Assembly (NCBI GenBank): GCA_037974335.1 | Contig: CM075733.1 | Location: 40,017,959-40,081,958 of the forward strand | Direction of reading: 5' to 3' | DNA: 64,000 bases | From: Prionace glauca | Lineage: Eukaryota; Chordata; Chondrichthyes; Carcharhiniformes; Carcharhinidae | Part shown: piece after piece, positions 34,343-45,482 of the stretch | Position numbering within the stretch: the first letter of the stretch is position 1 | Layout: every line of letters begins with the position of its first letter | Made by a program: the position numbers and the translations under genes | Notes under the pieces: generated by a model | The model's input: the letters and a program-made list of their open reading frames with translations, nothing else | Database searches by the model: none | Told to the model about the DNA's origin: nothing

Positions 34343-36060
34343 ACTGTAAAAAGTCTGACAACACCAGGTTTTAGTCCAACCGATTTATTTGATAATATTC
34401 TCACAAGCAAGCAAGCTTTCGAGGTTACCCTCTTCGTCAGGTGAATGGAGAGTTCTGGCCTCAGACAGAGCATATAAAGCACAGACAGTTTAGAGATTGC
34501 TGATTAGAATGCGAATCCTTACACCTAACCTGCTGTTCAAGTCTTAAAGTGGCTGATAATGTGAGTGGAAGGAGCACTGACCACAGTTTAAAGAGATGTG
34601 TATTGTCTCCAGACAGTACAGTAAGTGAGGTTTTGCAAACCCAGGCAAGTCACGGGGGTTACAGATAGTGCGACATGAACCCATGATCCCTGTTGAGACC
34701 ATCCTCATGTGTGCGGAACTTGGCTATCAATCTCTGTTCAGCGACTCTGTGCTGTCGTGTGTCATGAAGGCCGCCTTGGAGAATGCTTACCCGAAGGTCA
34801 GAGGCTGAATGCCCGTGACCGCTGAAGTGTTCGCCAACAGGAAGGGAACAGTCTTGCCTGGTGACTGTCGAGCGATGTTCATTCATCCGTTGTCGTAGCA
34901 TCTGCATGGTCTCCCCAATGTACCATGCTTCGGGACATCCTTTCTTGCAACGTATCAGATAGACAATGTTGGCCGAGTTGCAAGAGTATTTACCATGTAC
35001 CTGGTGGATGGTATTCTCACGTGTGATGATGGTATCCATGTCGATGATCCGGCATGTCTTGCAGAGGTTGCTGTGGCAGGGTTGTGTGGTATTGTGGTCA
35101 CTGTTCTCCTGAAGGCTGGGTAGTTTGCTGCGAACAATGGTCTGTTTGAGGTTGTGTGGTTGTCTGAAAGCAAGAAGTGGGGGTGTGGGGATAGCCCTGG
35201 CGAGCTGTTCGTCTTCATCAATGATATATTGAAGACTCCGGAGAGGATGTCGTAGCTTCTCCGCTCCGGGGAAGTACTGGACGACGAAGGGTACTCTGTC
35301 CATTGTGTCCTGTGTTTGCCTTCTGAGGAGATCGGTGCGGTTTTTCGCTGTGGCACATCGGAACTGCCAATCTATGAGTCGAGCACCATATCCTGTTCTT
35401 ATGAGGGCATCTTTCAGGGTCTGGATGTGTCTGTCACGATCCTCCTCATCTGAGCAAATCCTGTGTATACGGAGGGGTTGTCCATAGGGAATAGCTTCTT
35501 TAACATGTTTAGGGTGGAAACTGGAGAAGTGGAGCATTGTGAGATTGTCTGTGGGTTTGCGGTACAGTGAGGTGCTGAGGTGACCGTCCTTAATGGAGAT
35601 AAGTGTGTCCAAGAATGCAACTGATTCTGGGGAATAGTCCATGGTGAGTCTGATGGTGGGGTGGAATTTGTTGATATCATCATATAGTTGTTTCAGTGAT
35701 TGTTCACCATGAGACCAAAGGAAGAAGATGTCATCGATGTATCTAGTGTATAGCATCGGTTGAAGATTCTGTGTAGTGAAGAAGTCTTGTTCGAACCTGT
35801 GCATGAAGATGTTGGCATATTGAGGTGCAAATTTGGTCCCCATGGCTGTTCCGTGTGTCTGGATGAAAAACTGGTTGTTGAAGGTGAAGAGATTGTGGTC
35901 CAGGATAAAGCGGATGAGTTGTAAAATTGCATCTGGAAACTGGCAGTTGTCAGCATTGAGTACTGAGGCAGTCGCAGCAATGCCATCGTTGTGGGGGATG
36001 TTGGTGTAGAGCGCTGGCATACTGGCAGAGGAATGACCTTTGAACAGCCAACGTACCAAC
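34343..36060 (-). mobile_element. Penelope-like retroelement, 5'-truncated
   Basis: The minus-strand open frame at 34,659-36,059 (466 aa) starts inside the RT core: ALYTNIPHNDGIAAT (motif A region), THGTAMGTKFAPQYANIF (motif B) and catalytic YIDDIFFLW (motif C). It continues through a linker with CHSNLCKTC to a GIY-YIG endonuclease (NIVYLIRCKKGC...YIGETMQMLRQRMNEH) and ends GFMSHYL. RT plus C-terminal GIY-YIG defines Penelope-like elements. The upstream RT motifs are missing, so it is truncated, but the rest is open. The 3' noncoding tail (34,343-34,658) carries a hammerhead-like core. Confidence 0.95.
34415..34441 (-). ncRNA. Hammerhead-ribozyme-like core in the Penelope tail
   Basis: The minus strand reads CTGACGA-A-GAGG-GTAA-CCTC-GAAAGC. 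The hairpin is perfect and closed by a GTAA (GNRA-type) tetraloop, between the two invariant hammerhead boxes. The best of three copies in this window. Stem III and the cleavage site were not resolved. Confidence 0.5.
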
Positions 36061-36830
36061 GTAACAGTTAAAAAAAAGAGAAAGAGTGACTGGGAAAGAG
36101 AGGAATGTGCTCTTGAGATAGAGTTGTTTACATTGATTGATGGGCAGATACTTTGACTATTTGAAAAGATTGTGTTATTACTGTCGGAGCCGTGGATCCG
36201 ATGTCTCTGTGGGTAAATAGACAGGAAAGTTTCAGGTCTTCCTTCTCTGTTAATGTTTCATTTTATAAGACCTTTATGGGCAAGTTAAAAAACTGTTGGT
36301 TGCTTTTTTATACTTCATGGATGATGCTTGATAATGAAAATCAACAGGCGACTAGATTTAAAGGTATCACAACTGAGCTTGATTCTGTCCTCACATGATA
36401 TTGATAAATGCACCCCCGCAGGTATCACTAGTACACAGTCAGGTACCCAGGCTTCTCTATAGCTCAGGGTCACAAAGGCACACTGGCTGCTGCCCCATCA
36501 AACAAGTCCAGCTCAGCACAAACTGGGGATCAAATACACATTTCTTTGTGACTCTTTGTGACTCAGTGAAAACTCACCCAGCTATCGAGGGTCTTTGGGC
36601 TCAGGTTCTAACTCTGCTGTGAGCTATTAGTTGATCAGAACCTGTTCCGGTGCATAGAGGTATGACCTCGCCTGTCTACAGGGGAATTACTTTAAAATGG
36701 GAATTTTCCTCCCAATTTCCATGCAAATTCTACTGCTGAAAAGTCTGTGTATGTTGAATTAGCTAAAAACAAGATTGAGCTTAGTTGTGATGTCAAGTGC
36801 GGCTGACTAGCCTACTGACACTCCACATCA
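36061..36830. other. Intronic DNA without recognised genes
   Basis: No gene or repeat family recognised. It contains 'ctttgtgactctttgtgactc', a 2x local duplication near 36,545. Confidence 0.45.
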
Positions 36831-37760
36831 TGCAGAATTGCCAGTTGATGAAGGAACGTATTGGGGCTGACTCTCTCAACCCCCTGCTCTGAGCTGGGAA
36901 ACATCAGAAGAAGCTATTTAACGGGCTCCCCGCTGGGTGCCACGGTCTCTGTGCGTCAAAGTGCTCCGCATTTTTTGGAGTAATCAGCTCTGCACTGGAA
37001 ATCAGTGTGGAGCTGATTTAAATATTTAAATTTAAATTTCATTCACAGGCACAAGACTGAAGTCTCCAGGCCCGCTAGCATCTCCTCCCCACACCCCACC
37101 AGGCGTGGTTCACTCCAGCGGGGTTTACAACTGCTCTCCACTAATGTGGAAAAGACGGCCCAACACCGTTGGAATGAAGAGAGACCACGGAGCCCCCCCC
37201 CCCAGGAGGTTGGTTATCCCCAAACAGTGCCAGCCTGGCCCCCTGGTAGTGCTTGAGGGGCAAACTTCCAATGGCGAAGGGGCATCTGCGCACTGCCTGC
37301 TGTAGGGAGGGGGGGGGGGGTGGGGTGTTGGGGAGGCAGGGGGTAGGGAGTCATCAGGACTGATCCGGAAAGGACAGCGATGCAGGGGGGGAGGGGGGGT
37401 GGCAGTGATCAGGAAGCCGGCATTGCGGGGCTACTATGTATGTACTAATCTCTGCTCTGACAGGATTACTGCGCCTGCACCAATCTCCGCTCTGACAGAT
37501 CGCCACATGCGCAGTGGCCAGCTCAAGCTATGCTGTCGGCCTTTCCAGAGGGAATAGGCCCTGCCCGCTGATTTTCAACATGAATCTCACTCTGCAATCT
37601 CAGAGTGTGAAGTATTCAATCTGCAATTCATGCTAAAAAAGCCAGTGGCAGTTACTCCAGTTTTCACATGAATTCGGCACTTAGAATTATTTTTGGGTGA
37701 ATCACAGCTTCCCCCTCTCCAAACCACTCCGCCCCCCCCCCCCCCTACCTCCCCCCACTG
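36831..37760. repeat. GC-rich segment, possible Harbinger-like element
   Basis: A GC-rich insert-like block with poly-C and poly-G runs (37,192, 37,308, 37,730). 'attctaagtgc' and 'catgcgcagt' words are shared with the element at 3,356-4,873, the first in inverted position. No clear terminal inverted repeats. The direct repeat 'atctc(t/c)gctctgacag' occurs at 37,450 and 37,484. Confidence 0.35.
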
Positions 37761-39398
37761 CCTCTAAACCTGTGGTAAGAATCAAATAGGACAGTTGAGG
37801 AGAAAATTGAGAAAATAAGTTCCTAATAGAATGGGTTGTCGGATTCATATTACAGATAATAGAGCTGGCAGGATTCTATAGTGTTAGCTCTGCACAGCCT
37901 GGCATAGATTCTTGTTAGTGATTACACAAACACAAAGTATGCTCTACAGCTAACATTTGATACTTGTTATACTGTGTGGGATGGAGCCTGCCTTGGGCAG
38001 CGTTTGGCAGATTTCACCGACAAAGTATTAAATTAGATAGAATTCTCTGTGACTACATTTTTCATTTTAATCTTGCAAAAGGTGGAAGAATATGATCTTT
38101 TATGAACAATACAACAGCCTCTACTGACAGCCAAGGCACCAATCTAATCAAAAAAAACTCATCGCTGCAGTTCATGTGATTGCACAGACGACAGACAGCA
38201 GACCACTGTCTCCGAGTGCAGGAAATGGTTAGTCTGTCATTTTATAGACCTCCTTTATACAAAGACAACTACGTCAGTCTGTACTGTTAATCTTTCCTCT
38301 CCACTTATACTACAGAAGTGGTCGCGCAATATGTCGACTCTGCTAATGTGTTGAAATACATCACAATTACACAGTGGAATACATTTCAGTGCACCAAAAG
38401 GTAATGGGAAAACGACACATGCAAAAAAAAGCGCCAGTTTTGAGAAGTGTCCTTTTGTTCCTCCTTTCTGATTAATCCGCTTCCCGAGTGTATAGCTGCC
38501 ATGAACCCGTGCAATCAGGTAGTGATTTGGAACATAATATTAGAAGAAAAAAAATGCACTGAGAAACATTCTTTGATGTGTTTGAGCACACTGATAAATT
38601 AATACTGTTGAAATAAGAAACCATTTTTTTCAATGTGCCGAGCTCATTGCCCGTAAGGAACTTGATCCGAAACAACAGAAAATGAATTAGAAATCACAAT
38701 ACGGTACCAATTTCCAGTTATATTGTACAGTAGTCAATGTTCTTGCACCCAAAAGGACCAGTTTCGTTTTAAAGAACATCTTCAAAGCCCTGGCAAATGG
38801 GAGCAATTAGTCCAAACTCCCAGTGGTAATTAATTCAATCTGGGCCAGTTTCAAGCACGTTTTCCTCAACTAGTGTATAATGCTGGGTGGAATTTGCACT
38901 TCAATTTCTCCAACCTTTTAAAAGGATTTGATATTTTGAGCTGCCTTGACTAATTTTGGGCCACGTCTTTAACTTTGCTGGTGACGCACCTTCCCCAGGC
39001 TAGCAATTTAACACAGGAGCAGACTAATGGCCTCCACAAGAGGCTGAGTGGAAGCAGAAGAAAATTACAGCCCGTGGCACCATTTGGTGTTGACGGGCAG
39101 TGCTTTCTGAAAGCAGTACACAGGGGAAAAAAAACATCCCCTTCTCGTTTGAAGAGTTCAAGTTGCTTCATTTATATCACATCACTGCAAGTAAAGCCAG
39201 GCTGCCTCGGGCAACAGTCAAAACACAACACTAATATGACTTCTGGTGCTTGTACAATTAAAAACACTTAATTTCTGTTGGAGCACAAAAGGAGGATAGC
39301 TCCCCCTTTATCAGAAATAACATCAGGGAATAAACTTCTAAATCAGAAAGATAAGCTATCTGCCCACAAAGTGTAACTTGAAAAGAGTGCTATACATT
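37761..39398. other. Unique-looking intron segment
   Basis: No repeats or genes recognised over about 1.6 kb, which is unusual in this window. A candidate for conserved noncoding sequence on those grounds alone. Confidence 0.35.
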
Positions 39399-39585
39399 CA
39401 TAGAATCCCTGCAGTCCAGGAGGAGGCCATTTGGCCCATCGAGTCTGCACCAACAACAATCCCACCCAGGCCTTATCCCCGTAATCCCACATATTTACCC
39501 CGCTAATTCCTCTAACCTACACATCCTGGGAAACTAAGGAGCAATTTAGCTTGACCAATGCACCAAACCTGCACATCTTTGGACT
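39399..39585 (-). mobile_element. SINE-A 3' part
   Basis: Tail and body on the minus strand ('catagaatccctgcagtcca', 'gcccatcgagtctgcacca', 'cctgcacatctttgga'). The head is absent; a LINE follows. Confidence 0.85.
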
Positions 39586-39589
39586 TTCC

Positions 39590-40378
39590 TTATATCAATT
39601 TTGGGTCTGCTGATGCAAACGTCAGAGTCAGCATGGCTTCATGAAAGGGAAATCATGTCTGACTAATTTATTAGAATTTCTAGAAGAAGACTGAACCAGA
39701 GTGGATAGAGGGGAACAAGTAGATGTGATGTATTTGGAATTCAAGAAGACAGTCAACAAAATGCCTCAAAAAAGATTATGTCAATAAGAACCCATGGTGT
39801 TGGAGATAGTATATTGGCGTGGATAGAGAATTGGCCAATGAGCAGGAAAAAGTGGAGATTAGGGGTTCTTTTGCATGTTGGTGACCTGTAACCAGTGGGT
39901 TCCACAGGGATCAGCAGTGGGACCACAACTGTTTACAATATGTATTAATGATTTGGAGGAAGGAAGCGAATGTATTGAAGCCAAATTTGCAGACAACACA
40001 AAAATACTTGGACAGGCAAATTGCAAGAAGGATACAAACTGTTCACAAAGAGATATTGATAGGTTAAGTAAGTGGGCAAAAAGTTGGTAAATGGAGTACA
40101 ATGTGGGAAAATGTGAAGTTGTTCATTTTGGAAGGGAGAATAAGAGTATTAATTAAATGGAGAAAAAGTGCAGAAGGCTGCAATACAAAGGGACTTGGGG
40201 GCACTTGTGCACACAGCACAGAAAACTAACACAATGGTAATTAGGAAAGCTAATGGAATGTTATTTCAAGAGGGTTGGAGTATAAGAGTACGGAAGCCTT
40301 GCTGCAACTGTACAAGGTACTGGTGAGACTATATCTGGAATACTGTGAGCAGTTTTGGTTCCTTACTTAAGGAAAGAT
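39590..40378 (+). mobile_element. CR1-like LINE RT fragment
   Basis: Broken frames of the RT core: 'agtcagcatggcttcatgaa' (QHGFMKG-like), MYLEFKK-type motif A, SAVGPQLFTICINDLEE (motif B), KFADNTKILG (motif C, ADN) and the 'gtgagactatatctggaata' C-terminal area. Truncated at both ends; old. Confidence 0.82.
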
Positions 40379-41270
40379 ATTGGACGTGGTTTGGACCACA
40401 ATCGCTCCAACTCAAGACATTTTTTGGGAGAGCACTGAGTTTGGGGGGAATTGGGGGTGCTAAACATGCCGGTGAGTCTGGCTGCAGAAGGGTCAGATGC
40501 CATTTTGGAAGGGTACCTTGATCTCACAGTGCACTGGGACAGCCCCTCTGTCCCCCCACAGATATCGGGAACCCCCCTCATTAGCAGCATTTTTCCCCAC
40601 TGGGTTTCCCCCTCACGATCCTGGACACATGCCCCCATCATGACTTGTGAGATGTCCCCCTTCAGGCTCCACCACTGCATGATTCCCCCTGCAAAAAGCC
40701 CTCTCCCCTGTCCCCACACAGACCACGTCCCCCGAATGAAACACCTCTCTGCACAGACACCTGTCAATGTCCCTTCCTTGCACAAACTCCTCCCTGCACA
40801 CTCCCACCAATCACATCCCCACCCCCCTACATCACAGCCCTCTCCTCCATCATAGCGCTCACTCAGGCTCCATCCCGATTCAGGCCCCACCCCCTTGGCA
40901 CAGCCCTGGGCACATAGACAATGCCCAACCGGCACTGCCAGGGTGCCAGGTGGGCACTGACCAGTGATGTCCCCAACCACTCAAGGGCTTCAGTGGCCTC
41001 TGAGCCACCCAGCATTTCCTTCATGCCTGGTCTATGCTAATGGAGACTAGTAGTAGTTCTCACTGATCTTGTCTGCGGGTTGAAAGATCCTGGGAGCTGG
41101 GGGAATCCGGAGTCGAACAGGCTTTGCATTTTTAGTTGCTACTTTGCAGTTTGTGCCATTAGAAAGGGACCAGGACAATTGCAAACTGTTTGGCACTAGA
41201 CACAAAGCCGTGTTTTAGGCCTGCGCACTTGTTTTCCAGATCTGCACCAGGTATGGTGTGGTTGGAAAAT
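40379..41270. repeat. GC/C-rich insert-like segment
   Basis: It separates the LINE at 39.6-40.4 kb from SINE-B and later LINE pieces. It is C-rich with short repeated 'ccccctgcaaaaag'-like text, and its overlapping open frames are compositional. It resembles the GC-rich elements at 3.4, 36.9 and 61.6 kb, but terminal repeats were not found. Confidence 0.35.
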
Positions 41271-41324
41271 TACCCCCATTCTTTCATTAGAGGCAGTTCT
41301 TTTGGGTGCAAGGACATTGTCTAC

Positions 41325-41462
41325 TGTGCCATTCTTACCTGGTCTGACCTACATGTGACTCCAGATCCAGTGCAATGTTGTTGATTCTTAAAATACCCTC
41401 TGGGATGGGCAAGAAATGCTGGCTCAGGCAGCGATGCCCATTCCCATAAACAAATAAAAAAA
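41325..41462 (+). mobile_element. SINE-B 3' part
   Basis: 'cctggtctgacctacatgtg' then 'actccagatc', 'gatgggcaagaaatgctgg' and an A-rich end 'acaaataaaaaaaaca'. The 3' tail is the one shared with LINE-B. Confidence 0.78.
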
Positions 41463-41629
41463 ACACTGAAGTTTCTTGAATGAAACCATGAAGAAATAGC
41501 TGGGGTGAACAAGATGTTATGGTATATTTACAGGATAGTACACTGCAAAACATACTATTTTATCCTTATGTGAGACTTTAATTAATTTTCCATTAAAATA
41601 CTAGTGTTTAAGTCTCCATTTGTCTCCTC

Positions 41630-42060
41630 AAAGGCTGAGTGATGATAAGGCTGTAAACAAGGTGCAGAAGAAGGTCACGTGATTAATTCCCACTTTAAAG
41701 TATCTTAGCTACCTAAGTAAGCTGAAAAAGACTTGATTTCTCGACACTCGAGAGAGACACAGACTGAGGGGTGATCTAATTGAAGGTTATTTGACAATAA
41801 AAGAAGTAGACTGTGTTTGCGTTGACAGTATGTTTCAACTAAATAGGATAGGAAGGACCAAAAAAAAGAATTGCAGTTTCAAGTTAAGTGAAGCTCAAAC
41901 TATGTTAAATGTCAGAAAGTGATGATTTTTTCCACAGAGAATAATAACCTCTGAAACAGGCTAACAGCAAGTGCAGTGAATGCTGATTCACTAAATTCCT
42001 TGCAGCAAGAGATGAGACTGTTTATGGCTGGGGTGGAAATGACAGGGGGGAGGTAATTAT
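41630..42060 (+). mobile_element. Degenerate LINE 3' fragment
   Basis: 'gcagaagaaggtcacgtga', 'cactcgagagagacacagac' and 'tgaggggtgatctaattgaa' trace the C-terminal RT region of a CR1-like element; 'ctttatt'-type decay makes it old. Confidence 0.55.
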
Positions 42061-42189
42061 CATGACAATCTGGCCAGGGTCCTCTGCCAGACTAGTTCTG
42101 ATCTGTTTAAAGTGGGGAAGAAAGGGGGCAGTGGTATGGAGAGGTATCTTCAATATTTTACTCCTTTGACTGGTCTAATTTTTAAAAAC

Positions 42190-42385
42190 CCTAGTTTTAG
42201 AAGGCTTTGGAGGCCAGGTCATTGAGTGTCTTTAAGACAGAGATAGATAGATTCTTGATTAATAAGGGGATCAAGGGTTATGGGAAAAAGGGGGATGAGA
42301 AAAATATCAGCCATGATTGAATGGCGGAGCAGACTCGATGGTCCGAGTGACCTAATTCTGCTCCTATGTCTTATGGTCTCTCTCA
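42190..42385 (+). mobile_element. CR1 LINE 3' tail
   Basis: 'gagatagatagattcttgat', 'gggatcaagggttatgggaa', 'gaatggcggagcagactcga' and the end 'ctgctcctatgtcttatggt'. Well preserved. Confidence 0.85.
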
Positions 42386-42927
42386 CAGAGATTTGCATGC
42401 CTCTCGGATGGAGTGAGAAGTGTTTATATGGTAATATACAAAACATCACAACTGTTTGGACAGGTTAATTGAACAACCAGATGTGATCTTTACATTTCCA
42501 CCATTTCTCGAATCATGCTGAATATCACAGTGGCTCAGGAGACATTTAGTAATCCAGAGCATTCACTTGTAATGGATGTTAAAGTTCCTCATAAACCAGG
42601 ATACTATGCCAGTTGCGCAATACCAAATACAAAATTCAGATATCTATGGGCGATGCCTTGCCATGCAGACAACACAGAACTAGCCACCTTGTTTCAGTTT
42701 GTACATGGGAGAAGATGAAATAGTAAAGTCGGAATAAGTCTGATTGCACTAATCCTACAAGGATATAAAGTCCTAGGCCTTCTAAAATTCTTCCTTTATC
42801 ATGAGGTTTTGCTGGAATGGCAGGCCTCAAAGTCACAGTTCATTTGGTTCTCCCTCTGGTTCCACCATACCAGTTGGAATTGCTAAAGATTTACAGCTGC
42901 TTAGGCATCATAGTTCTTGGTACGTTA

Positions 42928-43230
42928 GGGAAGTGACACAGTGGTTAGCACTGCTGCCTCACAGCTCTAGGGACCTGGGTTTGATTCTCAGCTTGGGTCA
43001 CTGTCTGTGTGGAGTATGCACTTTCTCCTCATGTCTTTGTGGGTTTCCTTCCACAGTCCAAAGATGTGCTGTTAGGTGCATTGGCCATGCCAAATTGCCC
43101 CTTAGTGTCCCAGGATGAGTGGTTTGGAGGGATTAGGAGGGATTACAGGGATAGGGCCTGGCTGGGATTGTTGTTGGTGCAGGCTGAATGGCCTCCTTCT
43201 GCACTGTAGGGTTTCTGTGATTCTATGAAG
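42928..43230 (+). mobile_element. SINE-A copy
   Basis: Head 'gtgacacagtggttagcact', B-box-like 'gggtttgattctcagc', tail 'gggtttctgtgattctatg'. Near full length with small internal deletions. Confidence 0.92.
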
Positions 43231-44235
43231 CCTAATCCAAGATTTACATGGTCACAATGAGCTGAATAGTTTCCTTCCGTGCCTGAAAACTTCCCATATT
43301 TCTAAAAACTTTGAGAAAGATGCATTTAAACTTCAAAGGAATGAGCATGAATTCTGCCAGCAATTCAGCAATGGTGTTCTTACTGTCAGCATCAGAAAGT
43401 TGATCCTCATTCTATCAGGTACCCTTCCTTCCCCTGGCAAAATTTCCCTCCCAGGGTGAAACCTGAACTCAAGGGATAAACGGAATAGAATTATCCAAAT
43501 TTGTGAAGCACCAAACTCTCAAACTAGAAAGAAACTAACTGGCGTAGAATGGAAATGGAAATGCATTCAACCCAGAAGCAATCTAACATTATTCATACTA
43601 AATTAAACTGTACTAATATTACGCAAATGGAGAGTTCTCGCGTGTGCATGTGTGTGATACCGATGCATATTTTTTGAACATTACATTTTCTTCACTGAAA
43701 GTGGCGACATCTTTCTTGCATTTTGACATGTTTTTCACATTAGAGACACCTTCTCCTGTAAAAACGCTCCCAGATGAAACGTATTATTCAGAGCTTTGGC
43801 ATGTAAAATACTACTGTAGCCAACTGTTTTAAATAATGCAACACACCTGGGATCAATTTTAAAGAAAAACCTGCCCATAATTTATATTTCAGTGAAGCTT
43901 GATTATAGACACCGTAAATAAAAAGAAACCTACTTTAATATTCAGTTAAAATTCCATTAGTGAGAACTTTTAGAAAACTGTAACCATAGACTGAATGAAA
44001 ATATTCACAGTCACTTTATATTTCAAGGCTATCAAATACCATTTTAAACTATCATCATCATAAGCAATAAGCATCAATATAAACCTGAAACTTCTGCAAA
44101 ATAATTACAACCTCACAATGTTATTAAAATCCTGTTGCTTCTTCAAAGGGATGTTGTACATTTGATGTTGCTCTGTTATTACCTGTAAAACATCCACACT
44201 AACAAAGACAATCGGTGCATAGGCAAGGATCACTT
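43231..44235. other. Intron 2 sequence next to the IGSF3-like exon
   Basis: No repeat or gene recognised. It is AT-rich and lies directly downstream of the donor site in the gene's direction. Confidence 0.5.
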
Positions 44236-44241
44236 ACTTAC
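44236..44241 (-). other. Splice donor after the IGSF3-like exon
   Basis: Read on the minus strand, the exon ends ...TTTGACCG and is followed at once by GTAAGTAAG, a near-perfect U1 donor. A second GT lies four bases further on but has the weaker context. The split codon G|TN would give valine, as in the NLxV continuation of mammalian IGSF3. Confidence 0.8.
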
Positions 44242-44619
44242 CGGTCAAATTCCCCTTGGCATTGTAGGATCCCCAATAGGTTGACTCTGTGTTGGGAGTG
44301 TGGCATTCATATTCCCCTGTATCTCCCAGTTGCAGGTTGGTAATGTGTAACAGCGCTGAATCCCCATCAATCCTCTCAACGTAGACCTCCTTATTCCGTA
44401 CTCTGCTTCCATATACAGCGTATGGGTAGTCAGGATCATTTGTGCTGACTATCTGGATTTGCCTTTCAGGTGCAGAAGGCAGATAGATGGACCACTCAAA
44501 GTTCTGTTGTGTGGAACCCGAGTATCCGGACACGTTACACCAAATGGTTATATGGTATCCTTCTGCTCTGACTAGGGGGCCTTCCTGTACCTGGACATGT
44601 CTTTGAGCAGCACACACGC
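44242..44619 (-). CDS. IGSF3: IGSF3-like exon encoding the first Ig V-set domain
   Basis: This is a single internal coding exon of 378 bp (126 codons). On the minus strand it is preceded by a pyrimidine-rich acceptor ending TATCTTTCAG and followed by the donor G|GTAAGTAAG. Both introns are phase 1, the usual arrangement for an Ig-domain exon. The protein starts just after a presumed signal-peptide exon (VCAAQRHVQVQEGPL...) and contains ITIWCNVSGY, FEWSIYLPSAPERQIQIVST and the DTGEYECHTP motif. These supply the two V-set cysteines, the core tryptophan and the D-x-G-x-Y-x-C signature. The NVS and NLT triplets are candidate N-glycosylation sites. From memory, EGPLxRxEG, HITIWCNVSGY and YECHTPxT match the first domain of vertebrate IGSF3 best; CD101 (IGSF2) is the next candidate and PTGFRN is clearly further. 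The family are multi-Ig type I membrane proteins that associate with tetraspanins. No other exon of the gene was recognised. The Ig-family call is firm; the paralogue is less sure. Confidence 0.88.
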
Positions 44620-44640
44620 CTGAAAGATAAATTGATACAT
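44620..44640 (-). other. Splice acceptor before the IGSF3-like exon
   Basis: The minus strand reads ATCAATTTATCTTTCAG immediately before the exon. This is a pyrimidine-rich tract with CAG, and it gives a phase-1 junction that matches the donor phase. Confidence 0.75.
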
Positions 44641-45345
44641 GTATATGGTTAGAAGTTAGGATATTCCTTAAAAGCAATCTACACATGAAGACCACTCCCT
44701 CCCTTTTCCCACTTCTGCCCTCCCCAATTTTGTCTCTTGATGGCATAAAGTCTCATTGGGATGAGATTCCATTGGCAACAACTGCAATCAAAGATCTCAT
44801 CCAACACAGCATGCTTCATATGTCAGTTGCGGTAGCAAGTGTTCATGCAATATTCGATTATGACGGGCTATTAGAGCAGAGCCAGATCCTGGCCATATCT
44901 CAGGCCCAGCCTGACCAGCTATGGGCAGTCCAACTTTCCAGCTGTCACTATGCAGCAATTAGGAGTGAGAATACTGCTTCAATATTTTTCTTCATTGCAC
45001 GGGACTAACACAAACTGTAATGTTCTGTACGATATCCTAGCTGAAGTCATCTAACTGCACAGGCCAAAAACATGGGATGTTTTGCACTTTACAGCTTGAT
45101 GCCTTAGCCAGAATACATTTATTATCAAGCCAGTAAAGAGATGGAATTATAATTTTTAACAAGCACACATAACTGGAAGTCAGCTAGCATAATTGAGGAA
45201 TCAAAACTATTTTATTACAACAACTAACAAATTGATAGAAATATACAAAGTGCTGGTATAAAAGGCAGGATTTCAACTGGTTGATTACTGCTGCTGCACT
45301 GTGTGTCTCGGATCCGGGCTTCCTGGCAAGCGGATTGTGGCATAT
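44641..45345. other. Intron 1 sequence next to the IGSF3-like exon
   Basis: Unassigned. The branch point and pyrimidine tract presumably lie in the first 40 bases. The plus-strand frame at 44,685-45,008 is not supported as a gene. Confidence 0.45.
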
Positions 45346-45482
45346 GTTGGCCAGAATTCTCCGACCTGCTATGCAGCTGGAATTCTCCAGTCCTACTGCT
45401 GTGAATGGAGATTTGTATGAGTGCTAAATTCTCTGCTTTCTCTGGCAGTGGTATTGGAACATGGCTGGCAGTTATTTTGCTA
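45346..45482. mobile_element. Small MITE with internal hairpin (AATTCTCC family)
   Basis: 'ggccagaattctccgacct' at the left, 'ggaattctccagtcctac' and 'gaatggagatttgtatgagt gctaaattctc' internally, in the order seen at 9.96 kb. Confidence 0.6.

Noticed and set aside
40363-40980. 205-codon minus-strand frame and 134-codon plus-strand partner
   Set aside because: Sits in a C-rich insert-like block; cysteine/glycine-rich low-complexity translation with no recognisable family.
44685-45008. 107-codon plus-strand frame next to the Ig exon
   Set aside because: Opposite strand to the gene, overlaps the acceptor region, and has no recognisable domain.
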